This document shows, one piece after another, positions 41,804 through 54,757 of a stretch of 64,000 nt of DNA. The notes beneath the pieces are model-generated. The model searched no databases and was not told the origin of the DNA. It saw nothing but the letters and a program-made list of their open reading frames with translations. This stretch comes from Marchantia polymorpha subsp. ruderalis (Eukaryota > Streptophyta > Marchantiopsida > Marchantiales > Marchantiaceae), in contig AP031355.1 in NCBI GenBank assembly GCA_037833965.1, forward strand, positions 28,111,501 through 28,175,500, given 5' to 3'. Positions within the stretch are counted from its first letter, which is position 1. Every line of letters starts with the position of its first letter. The translations under genes were made by a program, and so were the position numbers.

Positions 41804-43346
41804 ATGTAATAACCCACTAAAGGCCAAAACTGCAATAGAGTGGTAGAAAGGTCGAACCCACAGGGACAGAGGAACACACAGGGTACAAAGTGTCACGTTT
41901 TAACAGACTATTGAGGAGTTTGAATTCTCAGGCGACTGTCACTCCCAGAAATACTGCAAGTGTCCACTCGGAGCGCACTCGGAGGTCGCACAGTGCAGCG
42001 TAACACACACACACACAGTGCTGAAACTACAGAAACACAACCCAGAGATCCGTTAGGACCTCTACTCAAGATTTCAGGGGGGAAAGTCTCTTGCGAGCAC
42101 ACTCAGCGAAGCTGCGGGTAGTGACTTCCAACTCCGGCTTTTACAACACTTCCACTAGCTTGCTGCTAGTGTAGGAAACCCGGTTTGGACTGCCTACTTC
42201 GGATCGAAGTCACTCATACGCGGTAAACAACACTCTCAACTCACAAAACGCGCAGAGAACACAGGTCCGCACAGAAGGACTCACTGAGAAACATTCCAGT
42301 AACACACCATAACAGTCTTTTGAAGAGTTTGAATTCTCAGGCACTTGTCATGCCCAGAAATACTACAGGGGTTACCCCAAAGGCACCTGCTGCAGCGTAA
42401 CCTGAATTTACAACCAAGGCTTACACGAAGTAACAAAACTTCACTTTGGCATTCAGGGGAAAAATCCCGAAGGAGTACAATCAGAAAGAAACACTCGAAG
42501 GTGTAGGGGCGAAACTGTTCAAGTATCTAACTAGTCACTGGCTCTGAGCATCGGCAGTCACCCGCAGGTGCAGATCCGAACTACTCAAGTCTCTAACCAA
42601 TGTGCTAGCTCTGAACATTCGGCCGAAGGCCTTCAGCTACAAAATGCGGAACGCTAAGTTGTAATTCCTCATGCGTGGTGACAGAACTCAAGGACACAAA
42701 CACGCAGAGGAAATGGATTGCTGATCTGTACTTCTGAGTTTGGGAAAGAACCCCAGGCAAAACGCCTGGAACTATTTTATACCTTCTAAATCCTAACTAA
42801 CACTACACTGCACTGCCATGGTGCGAGCCGCAACAGATCCTACACCTGAGGAGTCGGCGGCTGCCTTCCCCTCTAACTTACAACCTAAATCTAACCCTAA
42901 CTCTAAATCTTAATCCTAAGCCTACTGTACAGAGCCGCCTGCACCTTCCCATCCAAGATCTGAGGCTGAAAATTTGCAAGCATGCGGAGCCGGCCGAGAT
43001 CAACGGCCCCACAAAATTTCAGATCCATCCGACCATCCATGGCAAAGATATGGGCCCCGCAAGATCTCGGAACCTAGGCCAAAATTCCTTCTCCAAAATC
43101 CGAGGACTGTGGGTCTCACGCGTCCTACACGCAAGCCGCCTACTCGCAGGCCGCCTTGGGCCGAAGGCCCCTCTAACTGTTAACGCCGAAGGCTCCTCTA
43201 TATGTTAACGCCGAAGTCCTCTCTCCTAACCATGACAGCCGCTTTCGACGCTCATAACTCAGTGACGCCTTATCCGTTCCAAGAGTTCTTGGTCTCGTTA
43301 GAACGAGCGTCGCGAGATCTTTCCAACAAGACCCTAACTAAGTCAA
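41804..43346 (-). repeat. Family A LTR (inverted), U5 side, 5' LTR of E3
   Basis: It begins with the LTR terminus TGTAATAACCCAC on the plus strand, next to the E3 primer site. It contains the CA microsatellite, the CACTAGC/GCTAGTG hairpin (42153-42171), the conserved R/U5 block, a telomere-like stretch (about 42890-42910) and short-type U3. At 43346 it is interrupted by the 337-bp fragment at 43347-43683. Confidence 0.75.
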
Positions 43347-43683
43347 ACATAAAGTGGGTTACCACATACCCGCAGCTTCGCTGAGTGTACTCTTGAGAGA
43401 CTTCTTTCCTGAAATCTTGAGTAGAGGTCCTAACGGATCTCTGGGTTGTGTTTCTGTAGTTTCAGGTGTGTGTGTGTGTGTGTGTTACGCTGCACTGTGC
43501 GACCTCCGAGTGCGCTCCGAGTGGACACTTGCAGTATTTCTGGGAGTGACAGTCGCCTGAGAATTCAAACTCCTCAATAGTTTGTTAAAACGTGACACTT
43601 TCTACCCTGTGTGTTCCTCTGTCCCTGTGGGTTCGACCTTTCTACCACTATATTGCAGTTTTAGCCTTTAGTGGGTTATTACA
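43347..43683 (+). repeat. Small composite of two family A LTR ends
   Basis: The first 20 bases are the complement of an LTR start (ending TACCACA at 43366). The next 317 bases are a forward LTR 3' end, finishing GGGTTATTACA at 43683. Flanking sequence on both sides reads like one 121-bp module (...AAGTCAA, then AGGCG...), suggesting insertion into an existing inverted LTR. No 5-bp duplication is evident. Confidence 0.6.
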
Positions 43684-45268
43684 AGGCGTCACAAATTGAA
43701 AACGTTATGAGGGTTTCACTGTTTTGCCGAAGGCCTTTTCCGGAAGGCACTTCACCGAAGGCACTTCGCCGAAGACCTTGCCCCGAAGGCCCCCTTTCTG
43801 CACCTTTGCCTACTAGCCATTACACCAACTCCTAATCTTGCCAAGAATTTTAGATACCCCAAGCATAATTTTGCAAGAGCTTAAATCCAAAATTTTAATT
43901 CTCATAAGGTTAAAAAGACATGTGAGCGCATTTTTGTGCTCACAGAGATCGCGTTCTTGAAATTTCACCGCGCACTACAGAAGTCCGCAAACTTTTCTCT
44001 GCTATCCTCAAGCTTCTTGCACGCGGATGCAATCTCTCTACAACCTCCCACTCTCACTCAATTCCCGCGGTCGCGCATTCAACTCTCGCTCTGACTTGCA
44101 ATTCTCCGCGCGTCGCCTTCTCCTCTGATTTCTCTCTACCAATTTGCGTGCGCGCGCAGCTCTTGCGAGAAATCGCAATTTCAAGAATGAGTCGCCCGCC
44201 TTCGGCTCACAAGATTTCATCTTTGACACTTGGCGTGGGGATCGATCCACTTAATTGCTGCGCCGGCTTGGAGGCGTAACGGCCCCCCTCTCGCACGCTC
44301 GGCTTCACGCTCCGCCATTGAGCGGGCTCACACGCTCGAAAATTGAATTCGATTTCACCCATCGTCCGTCGACGTAGCCTTGTTCGCGCAGCGCCGAAGG
44401 CGTATCGCCAAAGGCGCGGCGACGGAGGCCTTCGCCTCTGGCCGACTCTCATCTCTGTCCTTTCCCGCACCGCCGAAGGCGTACGGCTGAAGGCGGACCT
44501 CTTCCGCCGAAGGCGTTGACCCGCAGCGCCGAAGGCGTATCCTTGAAGACGTCTGTCGGTGTATGTGCATTGCCGAAAAGGCTTGAGCCAAAGGCGTTGA
44601 CCGTAATTAACTGGTCTTGTCCTTTTTGTTGATCTCTCTTGTCCCTCCGAAGGCGTTTTTGCCGCAGGAGTTACGTTCTGCCGAAGGCACACGGGTCCGT
44701 ACCGCCGAAGGCGTTCGGCTGAAGGCGGACCGTACGTAGTCGCTTGCCCCGAAATCGTTGACCTAATTGTGATGCGCTGGCGCCAAAGGCGCTCGTACGA
44801 AAGAGTTCACCCCCGAAGGCGTTGACCCTTGGGCCGAAGGCGGCTCGTCCGTCGACCTCGCCCTTCCTCCGAAGGCGCTTCCTCTTAGTGACTTCCAACA
44901 CTTGTAACTCCTTGATCCCTTATCCGTTTCCCGCGTTCTTGGGCTCGTTAGAACGAGCGCGTCGAGATCTTTTCAACAAGACCCTAAACAAGTCAAAGCA
45001 TTATGAAATGAATAAGTTCTGAAGGATTTCCCTAGCGCCAAAGACGTCTAGCGCCGAAGGAGATTCCCCTCAGAATCGGTCGTTCGGGCCAGGGCGCCTG
45101 TCCCGGACATTGCGCCCAACTTGATGATTCTACAAGATTCTACGAGACCCGTGATCATCCATTTTCACTCTATTTAAATGTACCGATTACTATTTACAGT
45201 CGCTGCTGCGGTACTGTTTACCAAAACTGTTTTAAATTCCGCACAAAAACAAAAAGTGGTTTACCACA
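43684..45268 (-). repeat. Diverged inverted family A LTR, U3 side
   Basis: It ends TTTACCACA at 45268, the complement of the LTR start. It is dense in GCCGAAGGC words. Around 44038-44250 the minus strand encodes a degenerate N-terminus of the U3 protein (LKLRFLARAARARKL, SERELNARP). It may be the continuation of 41804-43346 or a separate older LTR. Confidence 0.65.
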
Positions 45269-45485
45269 GATTTTTGTCTTTTTTAAACGTTTAAATGTGT
45301 TTTGAGAATTCTTTGTTTTTTTAAAAGACTTGACATTGAATGTTGCGAGATTTGATGAAGCCAATGGAAGTACTTAGTAATGGAAGGTGCTTTTTTTACC
45401 AATACAATGTCCGTTTGAGAGAAAAGTGGGTTTAGAGACAGAAAAATATGTTTTCAAATCATTCTCAAAAAAAAACATTGATTGT
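45269..45485. other. Spacer between LTR remnants
   Basis: AT-rich sequence with no recognisable gene or repeat boundary. Confidence 0.4.
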
Positions 45486-45723
45486 TGTTGAGGTTAACTC
45501 CAATTAAGGAGTAATCTCGGATTATAGCTATTTATAGCTACAAGGGTCGCATGGACTGGGGATAAATACCTCGGGATTCTGCTTGTATATTGAAGTCTTT
45601 CTAACAAGACTTGGAGTAAAGTGCTAAGAGTTCTGGGTGAACGTAGCCCTCTTCCTTGAGGATGAACCACGTCACATTTGGCTCTCATGAATGACTTTAG
45701 TTTTCTTGTTCTTACCGTTCACA
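45486..45723 (+). repeat. Ty1/copia 5' LTR
   Basis: It starts TGTTGAGG, ends TTCACA, is 238 bp long, has a TATA-like GGGATAAATACC near 45560, and is followed two bases later by a primer binding site. TG/CA ends and the following TGGTATCAGAG are typical of plant copia elements. Confidence 0.75.
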
Positions 45724-45725
45724 AT

Positions 45726-45738
45726 TGGTATCAGAGTC
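45726..45738 (+). promoter_or_regulatory. Copia primer binding site (initiator tRNA-Met)
   Basis: TGGTATCAGAGTC matches the usual TGGTATCAGAGCC with one change. Confidence 0.8.
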
Positions 45739-47169
45739 GGGTCCGGTTTGGATATTGAATCAAAGTGTTTTTTTGACATAGTTTTTGACAATTTTCAGAC
45801 AGAAGTAAAAAATCATAGCAGCAGCGCAGCTCAAACATGCTCAATCTAAACTTTAGGCACATTAGATCTTGCGCTAGGTTGCACCATATTCAGGACATAG
45901 GGCGAGGAAGTATTTGTGTACCATAGTGACAATTGTTGGCCTCCATCACGATTAGGTGAAGAATTATCCGCACTTAGCAGTACAAGATATCCACTGCTTG
46001 TGGAGATCTTCACAAAATGATCACTTCGATTAAAGAAGGAGAATTGCTTTATAAATCTTGTCATCTAACTACAACTCGAAGAAGAGAAAAGAAGAAACCG
46101 AGATTTGTGAAAGCTTGGAGGATGCGAGCCATATGGTTGATGTGCAGACAGTTGTTGTGTGCAGCATGGCGGTGAACATGAGAAACTTGGGCGATGTGAA
46201 TAAAATTTTCTTGCAATCCTCGCGTTTGCAATTCTCCAAGTTTGTATTGTTTCCCTTTTGAAAGCATGAATCACCAATCCGTGCAAGGATTTTGATAGCT
46301 GTAGGATGTCAATATCCCCATGAGTATATGAAGAAGACGGTGTACGTTGCCTTTAGGGGATTGATTGCGTGGGGGATGACTTCGACTCATGCAAAATTTC
46401 ACTACAAGAATTGATGCGGAGCTATGATCTATACGCCAAGGACGATTCTATGTCAGGTTGGTTTCATAGAGGGTTGCACAAGCTTCCTCTAAATGAGCTT
46501 CCTCCGATGAAGTAGATTCTTGACTATTGCCAGGAATTGGTTGGAGTTTACAACTTGCAAAAGGATTTTTGAGTGGTTTTTACTGACCATGGCGTGAGTG
46601 TAGCAATATCTCACATGGCGTTGCTCAGCAGGCTTCTCAGTCTTCCTAATCAAGGCCTACTGCAGTGGCCGATGAACAATTTCGTTTCAATAGCTTTTGG
46701 AGCTCCGTCTATCTGTAATTCTAAAGTTGGTGATATCTGAGACACATTTTACATGTGGAGGATTTGTTTGTGAATCACATCACCGACGTAGATGTTGTTT
46801 GTGTTCTTCTCAATAATTTCAAAGAATTGAAGAGGGAGGCAAAATTGTCAGCATCCCATTAGCTGATGACCAAGATACAAAGAGTGTCAAGTCTGCTGTC
46901 TCTGATGGCTATGGAGCTTGAATCCTTGATCTTGGAAGAACTCAAGGAGATCATGGTGGAGATCACCTCATGTTTTCCCAAAACACTCCTCTCTATGGAG
47001 GCAATACAACTGCATGGGGGACGTCAAGAGCATCACTATTGCCTGTTTGGCAAATACTGGTGTCTTACAAAGACAGCGGATGGTTCTTCCTGTCTACCAC
47101 AAGCTATCCATCACTTGAACGTCTCCGAAAGTGCCGTGTTCCTACGACGAGAAAGTTTTGAGGCACACA
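45739..47169 (+). pseudogene. Degenerate copia gag region
   Basis: The sequence after the primer site should be gag. Plus-strand frames are short and full of stops, with scraps such as LLSRLLSLPNQ that recall copia gag. No protease, integrase or RT remains. It is cut by a family A LTR at 47170. Confidence 0.45.
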
Positions 47170-49067
47170 TGTGGTAACCCACTTTTTGTTTTTTGTCGGA
47201 ACTAAAACATTTTCGAATAGTAAGTACCGCGGCAACAGCTGTATATAGTAATCGGTACGCAAAACCAGAGTAAAAAGAGGATCGAGGACAGTCAAGGGGT
47301 TTTAGGCTTAGGCCACAGTGGGACGCTTGGGACGGAACGGGCGGTTCATGCTGAAGGATCCGCTTCGAGCACCTTTGGCGGTATATCATTCTAACTTTCT
47401 CAATTCGTAACGCTTTGAGTTGCTTTGGGTCTTGTTGGAAAGAACTCGACGCGCTGGTTCTCACGAGCCCAAGAACTTGTAAAACAGATGAGAGGTCACT
47501 GAGTTATGAGTGTCGGATGTTACTGATGGGGGGCCTTCGGCGGTAGAGCGACTTTGGCGGTACGCCTTCGGCGGAAGAACCGCCGGAAGATGCGCCTACG
47601 GCGGTAGACGCCTTCGGGTCAACGCCTTCGGGTCAACGCCTTCGGCGATGAGGGAGAGTGCATTCGGCGGAAGAGTGAATCCCTCATAACTTTCTCAATT
47701 CGCAACGCCTTGACTTGGTTAGGGTCTTGTTGGAAAGAGCTCAACACGCTCGTTCTAACTAGCCCAAGAACGCTTAGAACGGATGAGGATGCAGGGAGTT
47801 GTGACTGTCCAAAAATGCGAAGGAGAGCGCCTACGGATTGGCGGAAGGAGTTCGAGGTCGGCGGGAAGTCCGCCGGGAAATCCGCCTTCGGAGGAAGGAA
47901 TTCGCCTGCGCGTAGGCACTTCGCCATCGGCGGAATATCCGCCTTCGGCCCTAGATGTTCGCCTTCGGGTCAACGCCTTCGGCGATGCGGGAGAGTGCAT
48001 TTGGCGGAATAGTGAATCCCTTATAACTTTCTCAATTCTTAACGGTTTGACTTAGTTAGGGTCTTGTTGGAAAGAACTCGCAACGCTCTTTCCAACGAGA
48101 CCAAGAACTCTTGAAAGAAATAAGGCGTCACTGAGTTATGAGCGTCGGAAGCGGCTGTCATGGTTAGGAGAGAGGCCTTCGGCGTTAACATATAGAGGGG
48201 CCTTCGGCGTTAACAGTTAGAGGGACCTTCGGCCCAAGGCGGCCTGCGAGTAGGCGGCTTACGACACGGACGCGGACGCCTGCGAGTAGGCGGCCTGCGT
48301 GTAGAACGCCTGTGCATAGGCAAACGCCTTCGGTGGAAGAGTAAAACCGTCATAACTTTCTCAATTCTTAAAGGTTTGACTTAGTTAGGGTTTTGTTGGA
48401 AAGAGCACAACCCGCTTGTTCCAACGAGCCCAAGAATGTTTCGAACGAAGCAGGGATCTTTGAGTTATGAGCGACGGGGGTGACTTTTATAGATAGGCGA
48501 CTCCATGCGGACGGGAGACTGCCTGCGCATAGGCGAGCGCCTACGCATAGGCGAGACTCACCTCCGGTGCAGCGCAGGAAAGGAAAGGAGCCGGCGGAAG
48601 ATCCGCCTTCGGCTCAAGGGACTTCGGTGCCATGTGGCAGAAGATTCCCGATGGCGGAAGTTGGTGGGATTATGTCAAGTGTGGGACGCAGAACGGCGGA
48701 GCCCATATCTTTGCGATGGACGGTCGGATGGATCTGAAATTTTGTGGGGCCGTTGATCTCGGCCGGCCATGCATGCCTGCAAATTTTCAGCCTCAGATCT
48801 TGGATGGAAAGGCGCTGGCGGCTCTGTACAGTAGGCTTAGGATTCAAATTTAGGGTTAGGGTTAGATTTAGGTTGTAAGTTAGAGGGGAAGGCAGCCGCC
48901 GACTCCTCAGGTGTAGGATCTGTTGCGGCTCGCACCATGGCATTGTAGTGTAGTGTTAGTTAGGACTTAGAAGGTATAAAGTAGATCAAGGCGTCTTGCC
49001 TTGTGATCTTTCCCAACACCAGAAGTGCAGATCAGGAACTCATTTTCTCTGCGTGTTTGTGTCCTTT
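47170..49067 (+). repeat. Family A LTR, short type, truncated in R/U5
   Basis: It starts TGTGGTAACCCAC and closely follows the 13159 LTR: four 121-bp modules, CCTACGCATAGG-type palindromes, a telomere-like stretch near 48850 and a TATA box (48975-48980). The U3 frame is largely deleted. It stops at TGTGTCCTTT (49067), where a palindromic tract begins. Confidence 0.8.
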
Positions 49068-49174
49068 CGCAAATCGCAAATTTGTGAATTTGCGATTTGC
49101 GAAATTTGCGATTTGGCGAATTTCGCATTCGGCGAAGATTGCGAATCGGCGCTGCGCCTGTCAGGCGCAGCGCC
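49068..49174. repeat. Compound palindrome tract at an LTR inversion junction
   Basis: CGCAAATCGCAAATT (49068-49082) and its exact complement (49087-49101) form a 15-bp stem with a 4-base loop. Iterated GCGAATTT/ATTTGCG words follow. GGCGCTGCGCCT (49148-49159) then pairs with AGGCGCAGCGCC (49163-49174) around 3 bases. The tract joins a forward LTR to an inverted one, and its AT-bearing half is found nowhere else in the window. Confidence 0.85.
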
Positions 49175-52108
49175 GAAGGCGTCTATCGCCGAAGGCGACA
49201 GAGCCGGAGGCCGCTCGCCCGATGTTCCTAGCCCCGAAGGCCCTACTACCGAAGGCGCATCTACCGGCGGATTACCCGCCGAAGGTGCGGTCTCCGCACG
49301 CTCCCTACTCAAAACTCGCTGACCCGAAGGCCCTGGCGCCGAAGGCGCAAATCGCGGCGCGTTGTACGCCGGAGGGTATGGTCCCGAAGGCCCTTGACCC
49401 GAAGGCGGATCTTCCGCCGGCTCCTTCCCCTTCCTACGTTGTATCGGGGGTGAATCCTGCCTGTGCATAGGCAAACTTTCTCTGCCTACGCGTAGGCGGA
49501 GGTCCACGTCCGCCTGAGGTCGTCTTTCCGCTGAAACTCGCCTGTGCGTAGGCAGATCGCTCGTCCGCATCGCACGTGGTAACTCCGGAGGCCCTTGGCC
49601 CGAAGGCTGCCTCTCGTCCGTCGGAAGTGTAGCGTGGTCCGCCGCTCCTGCGGACGTGCGCGCTCTCTCGATCCTCTCCGGCGACGCACTTCCTTTCTCC
49701 GTGGCGATCGTCGCCGTATCCGCGCTGCTGGCTGGTAACACAAGCCTGCGCGCCTTCTGCTTCGGCCGGCTGCACACTTCGTGTAGTGGCCGCTGTCGTA
49801 TGGGAGCAGTGGGTTCTCGATGCTGCTCCTCCTCGGACTCCTCTCTCCATCGACGCTTCCGCGGCACTCTTGCTGCGGGTGTGCTTCTTCCCTCGTCTCT
49901 TCGTGTCGGCGGAGTAGAAGCTGGTGAATCCTCTGCATCGGTGTCGACCTCGTTATCCCGCACATACTTCCCGGGATGGTCGACGGACAATGGCGGAAAG
50001 CGAGCGAGCTCCGCCGCGGTCAAACAATTCCTCTGCCGATAGAAATTGATCAAGAAAGGGGAGAGGTGATTGAAAGTTCCCCCCTTCTCCTCGAATGCGT
50101 GCTGCCGCATCACTCTGTGCAGAATGCTCGCCCAGTGAACTGGAGCTCCCTCCAAGATGAGCTCCACAAAAGAAACCTGCCGCAAGGTGATGTATGAGGT
50201 GCGATGCGGCTACAGCAATTGCAGCAGTGCCGCCGCTAAAGTTCGGCGGAAGCGATCTTTGTAGTCGCGGGTCTTGTACCCATTCTTGGTAGGCCTCTCC
50301 CGCTTGAACAATTCCACAAATTGCGCCTCGTCTTGCTTCGACACCTTGACGCTCTCACTATCAAAGAGAAGGTTCCCTTCGATGCCGGCACACCTCTCCA
50401 ATGCCTGCGCCCAATCTTGGACGGTCCACCGATCGACATGCGGACGCAATCCGCGCGTAGGTGGTCGCTGTGGTTCCAACCATTCGCGCACCATGTCCAC
50501 ACAAATGTAATTCCATCCCCACAGCAAGAAATCGAGCTTTCTTGCAATCAGCCGTTCCTCGTAGGCACGCAACCCGTTCTGTGGAAGCCGGAGCGGCAGC
50601 ATCCGCAATCGGCTCAGCTTCGACATTGCGTTCTTGAAATTAGCTTGACCGCTAGTTCTCTCTCTGCTCCGCTCGAGCTCCTTGCTCCCCCTGCAAACTC
50701 TAATCTCACTCAATTCCAAATCGCGCGCACTCAATTCTCTCTCAATCAACAAGTAATCCTCCGCGCGGCGATGTCTGGGATGTTTAGCAGCTAGCAGGTG
50801 GACGCGCGCAGCTCGCACTAGAAAATGAAATCGCAAATTCAAGAATGGGGCGCCCTCCGTCTCCTGGTGGAAGGTCATGGTCGGCTCTTGGTCGTGAGGG
50901 TCGAATCACTTGATGGCCGCGCCGGCTCTACGCTAAAACGGTCTCCACTCTCACGCGCGGCTTCACGCTCCGCCGACGCCGATTTAACTCACACGCTCGA
51001 ATTGGCAAATTTGAACTCCGCTAGCGTACTACGCCGCGGACATGAGTGCGCAGCGCCGAAGGCGGATTTCTCGCCTTGCGCGCTACACTCGTTCGTACCG
51101 CTCCTCGGCCAATCCCCCTCCGCCGAAGGCGATCGTCCGCGCATCGGACAAAAGTTGAACTCCCCTCTGCGTAGGCGGAATCCCCGGCGGAATCTCCGCC
51201 GGCGCGGAACTTCATCCGCCTGTGCGTAGGCGCTCGCCTGCGCGTAGGCGAATTCCGTCCGCGCTGCTGCGCTGGCGCGGAAGGCGTTGACCGCGGTCAA
51301 CAGGCTCCGTCAAGTCTGTCCATGTCTTGCCTCTCCGTCGGCGCTCTCGCCGCCGTAACTCCGTCCGACCGAAGGCACATCCATCCGTTCCGTCCGTACG
51401 GTCCGTACGGATTTTTACTACTCCGGTGGTTCCTCGCCCGTCCGCGCTGCTGCGCTGGCGCGGAAGGCGCCGTACAATTTCTAACCCCGAAGGCGCATTT
51501 CTAGGGCCGAAGGCGGATATCCCGCCGACGCCGAAGCGCCTGTGCGTAGGCGAACTTCGCTCGTCCGCCTGGGCAGAGGTTTCCTCGACATTCGCGGCGG
51601 ACATCGCGCCTACGTCAAACCCTATTCCGCCTACGCGTAGGCGAACTGCCTTCGTCCGCGCATTGGACAAACTTTCCTCGCCTACTCGTAGGCGAGAAGC
51701 TGAGTATCTTGCGACCTTCATAACTCCCGGAGTCCTCATCCGTTTGTGGCGTTCTTGGGCTCGTTGGAATCAGCGCGTCGAGCTCTTTCCAACAAGGCCC
51801 TAACCAAGTCAAGGCGTTTGGGAATTGACCAAATTCTGAAGGATTCCTCTAGCGCCGAAGGCGAAGCACCGAAGGCGGTTTTTGCGCCTTGCGCCGAAGG
51901 AGTTATGCCTTCAGAGCCCACATGGAGGGTGGTGTCCGTCCCCGACGTTGCTCCCCACTCCTGGATTCTACAAGTTCTCTTGAAAATCTCTGCGATCTTC
52001 CGATTTCACTCTGTTTTGATGCACCGAAGGCTATTTACATTGCTGCCGCGGTAAAGTTTTCCAAAAATGTTTTAATTTCCTCAAAAATACCAAAAGTGGG
52101 GTACCACA
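49160..52108 (-). repeat. Family A LTR (inverted), U3 side
   Basis: It ends GGTACCACA at 52108, the complement of the LTR start, and extends back through U3 into the middle of the coding frame. Palindromes here mostly have the CCTACGCGTAGG core. R and U5 are absent. Confidence 0.75.
49170..50880 (-). pseudogene. U3-encoded protein, N-terminal two-thirds
   Basis: The minus strand frame from 50878 begins MTFHQETEGAPFLN and keeps the Trp codon (LLWGWNYIC) that is a stop in the 29632 copy. It reaches a TAG at 50210-50212, where other copies have CAG (LLQLLQPHR). The frame then continues from 50209 through the N-domain and into the proline-rich centre, until homology ends near 49160. C-terminal coiled coil missing. 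Confidence 0.7.
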
Positions 52109-53655
52109 CCTACGCATAGGCGGCCGCCTACGCGTAGGCAAAACTCACCCCCGGTACAACGTAGGAAGGGGAAGGAGCCGGCTGAAGATCTGCCTTCGGC
52201 TCAAGGGCCTTCGGGGCAAGGCCCTCCGGCGGACAAAGCGCCGGGATTTGCGCCTTCGGTGCCAGGGCCTTCGGGCCAACGAGTTTTAAACAGGCAGCGT
52301 GCGGAAGCCGCACCTTCGGCGGGGAATCCGCTGGAAGTTGCACCTTCGGCGGAATGGCCTTCGGGCCAAGGGACATCGGGCGAGCGGCCTTCGGCTCTAT
52401 CGCCTTCGGCGGATAACGCGCCGGGATTTGCGCCTACGCGTAGGCCAGACGCATCCCTCGAGCAGGACCGATCGAGAGAGCATGACCTAACGGAGGAGCA
52501 GATTGTCTGTCCGAAGGATGAAATTCGTGTGCGCGATGCACAATTGCACCCAACGCAGACACATTCCGCTCGATCACCTTCGGCGGTGGACGCCGACGGC
52601 GAAGGAGTTACGATCGACGCACGACAGGCGGACGATGGGGATGTGGCACGGCCGCATTCACCCACCGCCTTGGACATTTTAGCAGGGAGCAGCGAGGCTG
52701 CAGGAGCGCCATCGGCGGCAGAACACGCAGACCACTCGCAGCCCCACTTAGGCCAGTCGCCAACGCAATCAATGGCGACCGAAATCCTCCCTTTGGATGA
52801 TGACGAAGGAGGATCCACGGAATCAGTGTCGGGATCAGGAGACACCGAGGAGGAGGAGGAAGAAATAGTTGGAGCGCCGGCGGCGGCGCTCTGTGAGCAG
52901 GTAGTACCTCTGCTGAGGTACTTGGATCGCAAGATAGATAAGTACGCGGATCCTCGCCAGCCTGGGTCCTACGTCGAGTTAGTGCGCAAGCGAACTCGCA
53001 CTAAAGTCCACACTTGCAAGCTGCTAGCTTGGGTGGACCGGGAACTTAAGGAGCTGCAGGAGAAGCATGAATGCTTGTGGGGTCAGTACAATCTCATTCG
53101 GAAAATTACACCCACTACGACAAGGTGAAGGATGGGAGACTGGAAGAGCTCACCAAGGATCTGGTGAAGGCCACGGAATCACTGATTTCTGAGAAGACGT
53201 AGAATCAGTTGCTGTCAGAGGAGCTAGTGCGACAGACGCGGTTGTTGGAGCAGTGTCAGCTCGCACGACAGGCGGATGAGGAATTAATCCGCAGGCTGCA
53301 GTCGGAGTGTGGAGAATTGAGAGCACAGCGTGCGGAGGCCGAATCGCAGCTGGTAGTAATTGAAGACGATCGCCGACGAGAGGCAGATCGCACGAAGGAA
53401 GAGATGGCGAGGCGAATCGCCCACTGTCTCAAGGGCTACGCCCATTGGGAAGTGGCGGCGCAGGAGAAACTCACACTGCGTGAGTTAGAGCTTCGTGCAG
53501 CCGGGTTGTTGGCAGGTGACAGTCGGAGTCGGCGGCGGGTAGCGAAGAAGCTGGATTCTTTTCTATCGAAGGCGCGGGACACCATGTCCACCCTTGAGAC
53601 GGAGGTTTCCGCGGTGTTGCGGCGGTTGGGACTGCGCAGTCGAGCGGAGGACTAG
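52109..53655 (+). pseudogene. U3-encoded protein, C-terminal half
   Basis: It contains the FAPSVPGPSG-type proline-rich repeats, the acidic EEEEEE stretch, VPLLRYLDRK and the coiled coil with LTLRELELRAAGLL. It is broken by a frameshift near 53100, a TAG at 53200-53202 (CAG in other copies) and a TAG at 53653-53655 (TGG in other copies). Confidence 0.7.
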
Positions 53656-54757
53656 CAGGGTAGGGAGTTAGAGCGCGGCAGTCCGTCGCGCAGGAGGCGA
53701 AGCACAAGTTCCGCGGAGTGTAGTGTAGCGTGGTTCCGTGCCGGCGTGTAGTGTAGTGTAGTGTTAGTTAGGACTTAGAAGGTATAAAGTAGTTCAAGGC
53801 GTCTTGCCTTGGGATCTTTCCCAACATCGGAAGTGCAGATCAGGAACTCATTTTCTCTGCATGTTTGTGTCCTTAGTTCTGTCACCACGCAAGAGGAGCT
53901 ACACCTTAGCGATCCGCATCGTGTAGCTGAAGGCCTTCGGCCGAATGTTCAGAGCTAGTACATTGGTTAGAGACTTGAGTAGTTCGGATCTACACCTGCG
54001 GGTGATTGCCGATGCTAAGAGCCAGTGACGAGTTAGATACTTGAACATTTTCCCTTTACACCTTTGAGTGGTTGTTTCTGATTGTACTCCTTCGGGATTT
54101 TTCCCCTGAATGCCAAAGTGAAGTTTTGCTACTTCGTGTAAGCCTTGGTTGTAAATTCAGGTTACGCTGCAGCAGGTGCCTTTGGGGTAACCCCTGTAGT
54201 ATTTCTGGGAATGACAAGTGCCTAAGAATTCAAACTCTTCAATAGACTGTTGTGGTGTGTTACTGGAATGTTTCTCAGTAAGTCCTTATGTGCGGACATG
54301 TGTTCTCTGCGCGTTTTGTGAGTTGAGAGTGTTGTTCACCGCGTATGAGTGACTTCGATCCGAAGTAGGAAGTCCAAACCGGGTTCCCTACGCTAGCAGG
54401 CAGCTAGTGGAAGGGTTGTAAAAGCCGGAGTTGGGAGTCACTACCCGCAGCTTTGCTTAGTACTCGCGAGAGACTTTCCCCCTGAAATCTTGAGTAGAGG
54501 TCCCCACGGATCTCTGGGTTGTGTTTCTGTAGTTTCAGGTGTGTGTGTGTGTGTGTGTGTTACGCTGCACTGTGCGACCTCCGAGTGAGCTCTGAGTGGA
54601 CACTTGCAGTATTTCTGGGAGTGACAATCGCCTGAGAATTCAAACTCCTCAATAGTCTGTTAAATGTGACACTTTATACCCTGTGTGTTCCTTTGTCCCT
54701 GTGGGTTCGACCTTTCTACCACTATATTGCAATTTTAGCCTTTAGTGGGTTATTACA
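52109..54757 (+). repeat. Family A LTR, 3' part, forward
   Basis: It starts abruptly in the proline-rich part of the U3 frame, directly abutting an inverted LTR start. It runs through the coiled-coil part, TATA box (53783-53788), R and U5 to the exact terminus GGGTTATTACA (54757). Confidence 0.8.

Noticed and set aside
45269..47169. Host gene between LTRs
   Set aside because: The copia LTR and initiator-Met primer site show that this is a decayed copia element. The frames are short and interrupted.
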